Shown: positions 10,497 to 15,348 of the stretch, in pieces | How the letters are laid out: the number at the start of each line of letters is the position of its first letter | Numbering within the stretch: position 1 is the first letter of the stretch | Origin: Chloroflexota bacterium | GTDB taxonomy: Bacteria; Chloroflexota; UBA6077 | Assembly (NCBI GenBank): GCA_021806765.1 | Contig: JAJZQR010000114.1 | Location: 1 to 15,348, forward strand | Direction of reading: 5' to 3' | DNA: 15,348 nt | Notes under the pieces: generated by a model | Told to the model about the DNA's origin: nothing | The model's input: the letters and a program-made list of their open reading frames with translations, nothing else | Database searches by the model: none | Made by a program: the position numbers and the translations under genes

Positions 10497-10508
10497 ATCC
10501 AAAAGATC

Positions 10509-11030
10509 CTAGTCGTCAAGCTTCTGTCCGTTGCCGCCGCCGTTGCTGTGCACGAACTCCTCGACCAACCGGTGCTGAGCCCGATCGTCCAGCGATTGGC
10601 CGATCACCCTGCCGGCGGCGGACACCACCAGATCGGCCATTTCCTTCCGTAGCTCGGCAACGGTCTGCTGTCGCTCCTGCTCCAACTGCGCCCGGGCCTT
10701 GACGATGATCTTATCGGCCTCCGCCTGGGCGTCCTGCCTGGCCTGCGTCTTCAGCCGCTCCCCGATCTGCTTGGCCTGGTCCACGATGGCCTGGCCTTCC
10801 TTCCGAGCCGCCTCCAATTGGAGCCGGGTATCTTCCGTAGCGCGGGCCAGCTGCTCTTTGATGGCCTCGGCACGCTCCACGCTGTCCCGAATCCGGGCCG
10901 ACCGCTCGTCCAGCATTCGTGTCACCGGCCGGTACAGAAACTTTGTTAACAGCCCCAGCAGCAACAGAAAGTTGAAGGTATGCCACAGCAGGCTTGGAAG
11001 GTTTATACCCAGCGCTGCTAGTGCCTCCAC
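10509..11030 (-). CDS. atpF: ATP synthase Fo b subunit
   Basis: A 173-residue protein with one N-terminal membrane segment (about residues 13-33, LLWHTFNFLLLLGLLTKFLY) followed by RPVTRMLDERSARIRDSVE. A long charged, Ala/Gln-rich coiled coil follows and reaches the C-terminus. As a dimer it forms the peripheral stalk and binds delta. The start is GTG (11030) with GGAGG four bases before it. An overlapping ATG at that ribosome site is out of frame. Only one b-type gene is seen, so the stalk is presumably a homodimer. Confidence 0.94.
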   Translation of the reverse strand: MEALAALGINLPSLLWHTFNFLLLLGLLTKFLYRPVTRMLDERSARIRDSVERAEAIKEQLARATEDTRLQLEAARKEGQAIVDQAKQIGERLKTQARQDAQAEADKIIVKARAQLEQERQQTVAELRKEMADLVVSAAGRVIGQSLDDRAQHRLVEEFVHSNGGGNGQKLDD

Positions 11031-11050
11031 GAGTCCTCCATCGATAAGCG

Positions 11051-11101
11051 CTCAGCCCTCAGCCCTCAGCCCTTGGCGGGATGGCTGATAGCTGACGGGC
11101 T
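11051..11101. repeat. Heptanucleotide array (CTCAGCC x3) with imperfect inverted arm
   Basis: CTCAGCC is repeated three times exactly at 11051-11071. After a short spacer, 11083-11101 reads GGCTGAT AGCTGAC GGGCT, an imperfect reverse-complement arm. It fills the atpE-atpF gap. The unit, read on the minus strand as GGCTGAG, fits the nnCTGRG pattern of the other arrays. Confidence 0.8.
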
Positions 11102-11105
11102 CGTA

Positions 11106-11333
11106 CTAGATTCGACCGACCAGCAGGAAGGCGATCACCAGGGCGTAGATCGCCACGGCCTCGGCGAGACCAAGACCGATCAGCATGGGCACCAGGATGG
11201 TACCGCTGATCTCAGGATTTCGCCCGATGGACTCCATGGCCTTGCCCACGCCATACCCGATGCCGATGCCCGGGCCGATGGCCCCCAACCCAATCGCCAG
11301 TCCTGCCGCCAGTGGAATGTAGCTTTCCGGCAT
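11106..11333 (-). CDS. atpE: ATP synthase Fo c subunit (proton-type)
   Basis: A 75-residue two-helix hairpin forming the c-ring. Helix 1 has the Gly-rich packing motif AIGPGIGIGYGVG (18-30). The polar loop contains RNPE (38-41). The ion-binding carboxylate is E58 in GLAEAVAIYALV. Sodium-type rings carry a Gln in the helix-1 GxGxG stretch and Ser/Thr after the Glu; here those positions are I25 and A59, so proton use is expected. The start ATG 11333 follows GGGAGGAAGCAAGAA. Gaps of 49 bp (atpB side) and 75 bp (atpF side) flank it; the latter carries a heptamer repeat. Confidence 0.96.
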   Translation of the reverse strand: MPESYIPLAAGLAIGLGAIGPGIGIGYGVGKAMESIGRNPEISGTILVPMLIGLGLAEAVAIYALVIAFLLVGRI

Positions 11334-11382
11334 TTCTTGCTTCCTCCCCAGTGAGACACTCTATAGTTCTGTGAAAGCCACT

Positions 11383-12069
11383 CTAGTGGTGGGCTTCGCC
11401 CCCATGCTGCATGGTAGCGATGGTTAAGAATACCAGAGTCAGCATCGAAAAGATCAGCGCCTGCACGATGCCGACAAAGATCTCGAGCCCGAAGAACACC
11501 GCCGGCACGGCCAGCGGGATCAAGGCCGCCATGGTGGCCAGCAGCACCTCGCCGGCAAAGATGTTGCCGAAGAGCCGGAAGGCCAGCGACAGCGGGCGGC
11601 TCAACTCGCTCAACAGGTGCAGCGGGTTCGGAACCACGAACTCCTTCAGATACCGGAGAGGACCCTGGGACTTGATGGCCCATCCCTGCACCAGGAAGAA
11701 GACTACGATGGCCATGGCGGCGGTGATGTTGAGGTCGCTATTGGACGACCTCAGCCATGGGGTGTCTCCATAGCCCGGCAGCAGCCCCATCCAGTTGGAG
11801 AACAGGATGAAGAGGAAGGAGGTCGCCACGACGGGCAGGAACCTCCGTCCCCGCGGCCCCGCTGTGGTTTCGCACACTCCGAGGAGCATCTCTACGATGT
11901 ACTCCACCAGGTTTTGGAAACCGGTAGGAACCAGTTTCATGCGGCGGGTGGCCAGGAACGACCCCACCACCAGCACGGCCATGGTGATCCAGGCGGAGAA
12001 GATGGAATTCGTTACTGGCAGAGGGCCAAGATAGAAGAGTACCGTGGCCTCTATGGATATATGCTCCAT
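11383..12069 (-). CDS. atpB: ATP synthase Fo a subunit
   Basis: A 228-residue polytopic protein. It carries the proton half-channels next to the c-ring. The essential arginine is R165 in SRPLSLAFRLFGNIFAGE. Other family segments are FQNLVEYIVEMLL (51-63), FSNWMGLLPGY (90-100) and, near the C-terminus, GIVQALIFSMLTLVFL. About five or six hydrophobic helices are evident. ATG 12069 has AGGGG about six bases upstream. The gap to the upstream AtpZ-like gene is 22 bp, implying one transcript. The C-terminus is short and His-rich (GGEAHH), which is common in such subunits. Confidence 0.95.
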   Translation of the reverse strand: MEHISIEATVLFYLGPLPVTNSIFSAWITMAVLVVGSFLATRRMKLVPTGFQNLVEYIVEMLLGVCETTAGPRGRRFLPVVATSFLFILFSNWMGLLPGYGDTPWLRSSNSDLNITAAMAIVVFFLVQGWAIKSQGPLRYLKEFVVPNPLHLLSELSRPLSLAFRLFGNIFAGEVLLATMAALIPLAVPAVFFGLEIFVGIVQALIFSMLTLVFLTIATMQHGGEAHH

Positions 12070-12091
12070 TCCAGCCCCTGTAGCGAGCGCC

Positions 12092-12352
12092 CTAACCCTT
12101 GGATTGCCCGTTGCTGAGGAAATCCCGAACTAGCTGGACGCAGCTGAAGATCCCACCGGCCATGCCGGCGATGGCGCCTATGATCACAAAGACTGGGCTG
12201 GTATGCATGAGAGAGTCAAGATACCAGCCCGCGAACAGGCCTATGGCTACAGCGGCCGCCATCACAAAGCCGACCTGAGAGGCGATAACCACCGCCTGCC
12301 AAACCCGTATGTTTCGCATGGGTTTCCCTAGAGATTGCAGGCCGTCCAGCAT
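12092..12352 (-). CDS. atpZ: AtpZ/AtpI-like small membrane protein of the ATP synthase operon
   Basis: An 86-residue protein with two membrane segments (about 18-46 and 51-72). The helix 1 end GLFAGWYLDS and the helix 2 motif GAIAGMAGGIFSCVQLVRDF match the AtpZ (ATPase gene 1) family. Such proteins, together with AtpI, are linked to c-ring assembly or divalent-cation transport and usually precede atpB, as here. The start is uncertain. ATG 12352 gives the full ORF but has no clear ribosome site and lies four bases from a possible -10. ATG 12319 follows AGGGAAACCC and gives 74 residues, still including both helices. The exact family label is less certain than the position and topology. Confidence 0.75.
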   Translation of the reverse strand: MLDGLQSLGKPMRNIRVWQAVVIASQVGFVMAAAVAIGLFAGWYLDSLMHTSPVFVIIGAIAGMAGGIFSCVQLVRDFLSNGQSKG

Positions 12353-12356
12353 TGAA

Positions 12357-12386
12357 ATGATAGCATATCCAAACCCGGAAGGCCAA
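12357..12386 (-). promoter_or_regulatory. Possible promoter of the atp operon
   Basis: The minus strand reads TTGGCC, an 18-bp spacer, then TATCAT preceded by TGC (extended -10, TGCTATCAT). Transcription would start at about 12350, at or just inside the first atpZ ATG, implying either a leaderless message or use of ATG 12319. Sequence match only. Confidence 0.35.
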
Positions 12387-12394
12387 TCCGATTT

Positions 12395-12955
12395 CTAGTC
12401 CGGCTCAATCAAGCCAAAGTGCCCATCGTCCCGCCGGTAGACCACGCTGACCCTGCCGGTCTCGGCGTTGTTGAAGACGAAGAAGTTGTGCCCCAGCAGT
12501 TGCATCTGATCCAGGGCCTCCTCCACGTCCATCGGTTTCATGACGAACCGCTTGGTCCGAACCAGCCTTCCTTCCTCTCCATCTTCGACTGGTGCGATCT
12601 CCCCCTGGGTAGCCGCGATGACCGAAGACCTTGCCTCCGCGGCTCCCTTGTTGAAGGCCCCGAACCGCTTGGTCTTGTACCTGGCGACCTGGCGATCTAT
12701 CTTGTTCAGGACCGCATCCATAGCCGTGTAAGCATCGTCTGCCGACTGCTCCCCTCGGATCAAGGCGCCGTTAGCCTTCAGGGTCACCTCGACCACATAC
12801 TGCATGCCAGCGCGTTTGGTCTTGGCGCTGGATAGCTCGACCTCTGCCTCGGCGATGTCGGGCAGAACACGCTGGAGTCGGGTAATCTTCCTCTCCACAA
12901 ACTCCTTCAGCCTGTCGTTGACTTCCATGTTCTTGCCTTTGACCACCAGTTGCAT
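12395..12955 (-). CDS. hpf: Ribosome hibernation promoting factor, long form (HPF/RaiA)
   Basis: A 186-residue protein. The N-terminal domain (about 1-95) has the S30AE pattern MQLVVKGKNMEVNDRLKEF, KITRLQRVLPDIAEAEVEL and SADDAYTAMDAVLNKIDRQV. A linker is followed by the C-terminal dimerisation domain (about 130-186) with KRFVMKPMDVEEALDQM, GHNFFVFNN and VVYRRDDGHFGLIEPD. The long form pairs 70S ribosomes into inactive 100S dimers in stationary phase or energy stress. The frame is open 51 codons upstream, but GGGAGGA five bases before ATG 12955 and the family N-terminus fix this start. It lies 42 bp upstream of the atp cluster in the same direction. A perfect hairpin sits in its leader. Confidence 0.95.
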   Translation of the reverse strand: MQLVVKGKNMEVNDRLKEFVERKITRLQRVLPDIAEAEVELSSAKTKRAGMQYVVEVTLKANGALIRGEQSADDAYTAMDAVLNKIDRQVARYKTKRFGAFNKGAAEARSSVIAATQGEIAPVEDGEEGRLVRTKRFVMKPMDVEEALDQMQLLGHNFFVFNNAETGRVSVVYRRDDGHFGLIEPD

Positions 12956-12960
12956 CGCAG

Positions 12961-12967
12961 TCCTCCC
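12961..12967 (-). promoter_or_regulatory. Ribosome binding site GGGAGGA for hpf
   Basis: It lies five bases before ATG 12955 and decides against the 51-codon longer ORF. Confidence 0.85.
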
Positions 12968-12989
12968 GGCGAGTATCTGCATAGACGCA

Positions 12990-13012
12990 GACAGGCACCC
13001 GAGGTGCCTGTC
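12990..13012. repeat. Perfect hairpin in the hpf leader
   Basis: GACAGGCACC pairs with GGTGCCTGTC across a 3-nt loop, 35 bp upstream of the hpf ATG. It could be a dispersed palindrome or a leader structure. The rest of the 222-bp gap (12956-13177) shows no ORF and no convincing promoter; a TAGAAT near 13090 lacks a -35. Confidence 0.8.
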
Positions 13013-13177
13013 GTCTTCTATGTCTGAATTGGGCTCCGCACCGTTCCGGAACATCTTTCCCCGGTCCTGGCGCTGAACTTCTGGACCGATTCTACAGGAA
13101 AGGCGCAAGGGGTGCTAGGGGCTTTGTGAGGAATCTCTCGCGGGATCTTAGTCCTGGGCCAAGACTCTCTAGTTGCA

Positions 13178-15031
13178 TTAGTTCTCTTTCTGCCGGTTGG
13201 ATCTCACCAGGACGCTCTCGATGTTCCCTCGGAATAGCTCTTGCCATTCGCCGCTGGCCAGCAGCAGGGTCGCCGTTCGGCCATCCTTCTCCACCAGCGC
13301 CACCTCGATCTGATATCGGTCCAGAACCTCCTTCCAACCGGGACGTGCGTCCTGGACCTTCTCGTACTCCTCCATGAATTGGTCGCCGTACATGTCAGGA
13401 CGGCCATCCACGAAGACCCTCCGCTCGGGGTAGAAGCTCCATATCAGGAAGCCGCCCCAGTGGAAGGTATTGAGCAGGTTGCCCTTGAGGCCGGACTCGC
13501 GCAGGTATCGAACCCCGGCGACGGGGTACTCGGTTGTTAGGGGCTCCGGGCCGAGCTGAGCCCGATCGGACAGCAGGGTGGAAGCCATGGTGACCAGGCA
13601 GAGGCCCAGCACCAGCCAGTTCCACGGCGTCGCGGGCGAGTGATGAGTGATGAGTGATGAGTGATGAGTGATGAGGTTGGGTTCTGGGTTCTGGGTTCTG
13701 GGTTCTGGGTTCTCCCCATCTCCCGCCCTCTGGCCCCCGGCCTCTGACCCCCGACCCCCGGCGAGCCGCGTGGCCAGGATCGGTGCGACAGCTATGGCGT
13801 AGAAGGGGATCACCCGCACCGACTGAAGCGACATGGCGGTGAGGGCCAGGAGGGGAAGCACCAGCGCCCAGTCCATTCGTTTTCTGCTGGGGGCCACCAT
13901 AAGCACCATGAGGCTGATACCGAACACGAAGAAGTAGTAGTAGTGAAAGTCGGGTGACTGCCATTCGGTGATGTTTTTCATGGAGGCGTTCTGGGTGCCT
14001 GCGTAGCTGAGGGGGTACAACAGCATGGCAGGACCCTGGGGGTTCACGACGGTAGCGGCCACCGTGGCGACCGCCACCGACAGGTAGCTTCGGAATGATG
14101 AGCGCCGGGGGCCGAGGGCTGAGTTCTGGGTTCTGAGTTCTGGGTTCTGGGTGCTGGGTGCTGAGTGCTGAGTGCTGAGTGCTGAGTGCTGATTGATCGC
14201 CTCGCCTGCCAGGAAGAGAACGAGCAGCACTAGCCCCATGACGTAGCCTGCATGGAGGTTCACCCACAGGATCATCAGGCACGGCAGAAGCCACAGCCAT
14301 CGATCGGCGCTCTTCCTGGAGCGGAGCAGCAGGTAAAGGTAGAGAGAAAAGATAAGGTAGGAGAAGATCTGCGGCCTCACGTCCCAGCCGAATAGCGACA
14401 TAAAGGCTGCCCAGAAGGTTATGGCGGCGGCCGCTACGGCTTTGAGCCCCAGCAGCCTCAGGGTGCGGAGGACAATCCCGAAGGCGAGGGTGACCATCGA
14501 TCCGAAGAAGAGCACAAGCGCCAGGTAGCCGCCGAGGCGGTACAGCATGTACATTACCACCTCGGCCAGCCATTCGTGAGCTATCCACGGCTTGCCCGCG
14601 GCCGTGTAGGAGAAGGGGTCGACCCGCGGGATCGCCCCGGTATCCACTATGTACCGCCCCGTAGCCATGTGCCACCAGAGGTCGGGATCGGTCCCGGGGA
14701 AGAAGTTGAGAAGGAAGATCCCGGCCAGCAATACTATCTGCAGCAGGGTGGAAGTGGGCAGCGCGGGGATCCGGCGGCGAGTAGTGAGTGATGAGTGATG
14801 AGTGATGAGTGATGGGTGCTGAGTGCTGAGGGAGACTCCCTCTCGCCTTGGGAGAGGGTCGGGCTGAGGGCCAGCGATTCCGAGCCCGCTCTGTTCGACT
14901 CTCACCCCCAACTCCTCCGACTGTCCGTGTCTCCGCACCGTTCCATCTCCTTGTGCCCTGGGTCTATCACTTGCTGCCAGGCCCCTAAGTGGTGCATCCG
15001 GCAGGTCCTCGATACCTACCGGACGGACCAC
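13178..15031 (-). CDS. Uncharacterised polytopic membrane protein (GT-C-like) with in-frame heptamer repeats
   Basis: I do not know a named function. As drawn it has 617 residues, about ten or more hydrophobic segments from residue 95, and a soluble C-terminal domain. Notable motifs are TDPDLWWHMATGRYI (114-128) with DPFSYTAAGKPWIAHEWLAE (138-157), WVNLHAGYVMG (256-266), VVNPQGPAMLLYP (328-340), ITEWQSPDF (354-362), SVRVIPF (404-410), and the C-terminal NTFHWGGFLIWSFYPERRVF then VDGRPDMYGD. The acidic first loop plus many helices resembles GT-C glycosyltransferases, but I cannot assign a reaction. Two loops (about 280-307 and 424-465) are translated 7-bp repeats (LSTQHSA, LITHHSS, PRTQNPE). 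The start is uncertain: GTG 15031 shares a base with the previous stop and has AGGGA upstream, yet residues 65-85 are also repeat sequence. GTG near residue 43 (after GGAGGAG) is an alternative. Confidence 0.72.
   Translation of the reverse strand: MVRPVGIEDLPDAPLRGLAASDRPRAQGDGTVRRHGQSEELGVRVEQSGLGIAGPQPDPLPRREGVSLSTQHPSLITHHSSLTTRRRIPALPTSTLLQIVLLAGIFLLNFFPGTDPDLWWHMATGRYIVDTGAIPRVDPFSYTAAGKPWIAHEWLAEVVMYMLYRLGGYLALVLFFGSMVTLAFGIVLRTLRLLGLKAVAAAAITFWAAFMSLFGWDVRPQIFSYLIFSLYLYLLLRSRKSADRWLWLLPCLMILWVNLHAGYVMGLVLLVLFLAGEAINQHSALSTQHSAPSTQNPELRTQNSALGPRRSSFRSYLSVAVATVAATVVNPQGPAMLLYPLSYAGTQNASMKNITEWQSPDFHYYYFFVFGISLMVLMVAPSRKRMDWALVLPLLALTAMSLQSVRVIPFYAIAVAPILATRLAGGRGSEAGGQRAGDGENPEPRTQNPEPNLITHHSSLITHHSPATPWNWLVLGLCLVTMASTLLSDRAQLGPEPLTTEYPVAGVRYLRESGLKGNLLNTFHWGGFLIWSFYPERRVFVDGRPDMYGDQFMEEYEKVQDARPGWKEVLDRYQIEVALVEKDGRTATLLLASGEWQELFRGNIESVLVRSNRQKEN
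13641..13715. repeat. Intragenic heptanucleotide arrays (GTGATGA x5, GTTCTGG x4)
   Basis: Five exact GTGATGA units (13641-13675), GGTTG, then four GTTCTGG units and a degenerate one. They lie within the membrane protein gene and translate as LITHHSS and NPEPRTQ repeats. They are followed on the + strand by a C-rich stretch of degenerate heptamers up to about 13763. Confidence 0.95.
14118..14194. repeat. Intragenic heptanucleotide array, 11 units
   Basis: Eleven consecutive 7-bp units: GCTGAGT, mixed TCTGGGT/TCTGAGT, GCTGGGT, four GCTGAGT, then GCTGATT. They encode the hydrophilic stretch at about residues 280-305 (STQHSAL, RTQNPEL) between membrane segments. Confidence 0.95.
14781..14829. 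repeat. Heptanucleotide array near the 5' end of the membrane protein gene
   Basis: Seven units: GTAGTGA, three GTGATGA, GTGATGG, two GTGCTGA. It lies just ahead of the first membrane segment and abuts the hairpin repeat at 14834. It may be leader rather than coding sequence, depending on the true start. Confidence 0.92.
14834..14870. repeat. CCCTCTC...GAGAGGG hairpin repeat with G-rich tail
   Basis: CCCTCTC (14838-14844) pairs with GAGAGGG (14852-14858), followed by TCGGGCTGAGGG. This hairpin-plus-tail form is, from memory, a common dispersed element in many bacterial genomes. The element at 4018-4059 has the same architecture. Confidence 0.8.
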
Positions 15032-15348
15032 TAACGTTCCCTGATAAAGATATCGGCAGTCTGGTCCTCATACGCGAGCCTCCAGCCCGGGCTGCGGGCC
15101 AGCAGCAGGCTGAGAGGCGACTGGTGAGGGAACAGCACCCAGTTCACCTGATAGCGATCCAGAACCGTCTCCCAGTCTGGTTCTATGTGGGCCACCTTGA
15201 GGTAATCTCGGGTGAGCTGTTCGCCGTAGAAGTCCGTCTGGCCGTCGATGAAGACCCTGTATCGGGGATAGCCGGCGTACAGGACGTAGCCCCCCCAGGG
15301 GAAGTAGTTGAAGATGTTGCCCCTGGCGCCGACCTCCTCCGCCTTGGC
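15031..15348 (-). CDS. C-terminal part of a paralogous membrane protein
   Basis: The frame is open from the right edge to TAG at 15033-15031, giving 105 residues. They read from GARGNIFNYFPWGGYVLYAG through YPRYRVFIDGQTDFYGEQLT to DYLKVAHIEPDWETVLDRYQ. This aligns throughout with the C-terminal domain of the next gene (NTFHWGGFLIWSFYPERRVF, VDGRPDMYGD, WKEVLDRYQ). The two are therefore tandem paralogues of one uncharacterised family. The shared domain (WGGy, hydrophobic, yP, VFiDGr, mYGd) looks soluble and follows the membrane part. The stop shares its G with the GTG of the following gene (TAGTG), suggesting coupled translation if that start is used. No heptamer repeat occurs in the visible part. 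Confidence 0.85.
   Translation of the reverse strand, partial: AKAEEVGARGNIFNYFPWGGYVLYAGYPRYRVFIDGQTDFYGEQLTRDYLKVAHIEPDWETVLDRYQVNWVLFPHQSPLSLLLARSPGWRLAYEDQTADIFIRER

Noticed and set aside
11106..11333. Sodium-type c-ring
   Set aside because: The helix-1 Gln and the Ser/Thr after the essential Glu are absent (I25, A59).
11334..11400. Hairpin at CCACTCTAGTGG near the atpB stop
   Set aside because: A stem of only 5 bp that runs into coding sequence; too weak to list.
12956..13108. 51-residue N-terminal extension of HPF
   Set aside because: It crosses a hairpin, lacks family similarity, and GGGAGGA marks ATG 12955.
13641..14194. CRISPR-like array
   Set aside because: The repeats are 7-bp units back to back with no spacers, and no cas genes are present.

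Overview
The window looks like bacterial chromosome from a GC-rich organism. Every gene I can support lies on the minus strand, so transcription runs from high to low coordinates. A complete F-type ATP synthase operon is followed directly by murA and mreB. The gaps are unusually rich in small palindromic and heptanucleotide repeats, and there is a family of polytopic membrane proteins carrying a DPDLWWH motif. Together these suggest a Chloroflexota-like (Anaerolineae-like) genome. That is an inference from gene content and repeat style; there is no rRNA or marker-gene proof, and I see no RNA genes.

Layout in transcription order. (1) 15348-13178: two tandem paralogous membrane proteins. The first is represented only by its C-terminus; the second is complete and carries heptanucleotide repeat arrays inside its reading frame. 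(2) 12955-12395: hpf, a long-form ribosome hibernation factor. (3) 12352-5384: atpZ-like, atpB (a), atpE (c), atpF (b), atpH (delta), atpA (alpha), atpG (gamma), atpD (beta), atpC (epsilon). This is a full proton-type F1Fo ATP synthase in canonical order; four of the eight structural genes start with TTG or GTG. (4) 5387-4065: murA, overlapping the atpC stop by 4 nt. (5) 3859-2855: mreB, with its own probable extended -10 promoter. (6) 2707-1: a threonine dehydrogenase-like gene, a DUF1537 four-carbon acid-sugar kinase and the N-terminal part of a PdxA-family dehydrogenase, which look like a small catabolic operon.

Functional links: the atp operon makes ATP from the proton gradient. The overlapping murA commits UDP-GlcNAc to peptidoglycan, and mreB positions wall synthesis. 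hpf silences ribosomes when energy is low, which is a plausible neighbour for the ATP synthase. The kinase and PdxA pair would phosphorylate, then oxidise and decarboxylate, a four-carbon acid sugar.

The most unusual content is non-coding. Most gaps longer than about 60 bp hold a perfect or near-perfect hairpin from one of several repeat families: a 28-nt palindrome present twice around atpH, a 34-bp repeat present twice, GC-rich hairpins, and 7-bp tandem arrays sharing an nnCTGRG unit and often arranged as inverted arms. In the membrane protein gene the same 7-bp arrays lie in frame. They are stop-free in all three frames on the coding strand, and a change of one unit would shift the frame, so the gene could be phase-variable.
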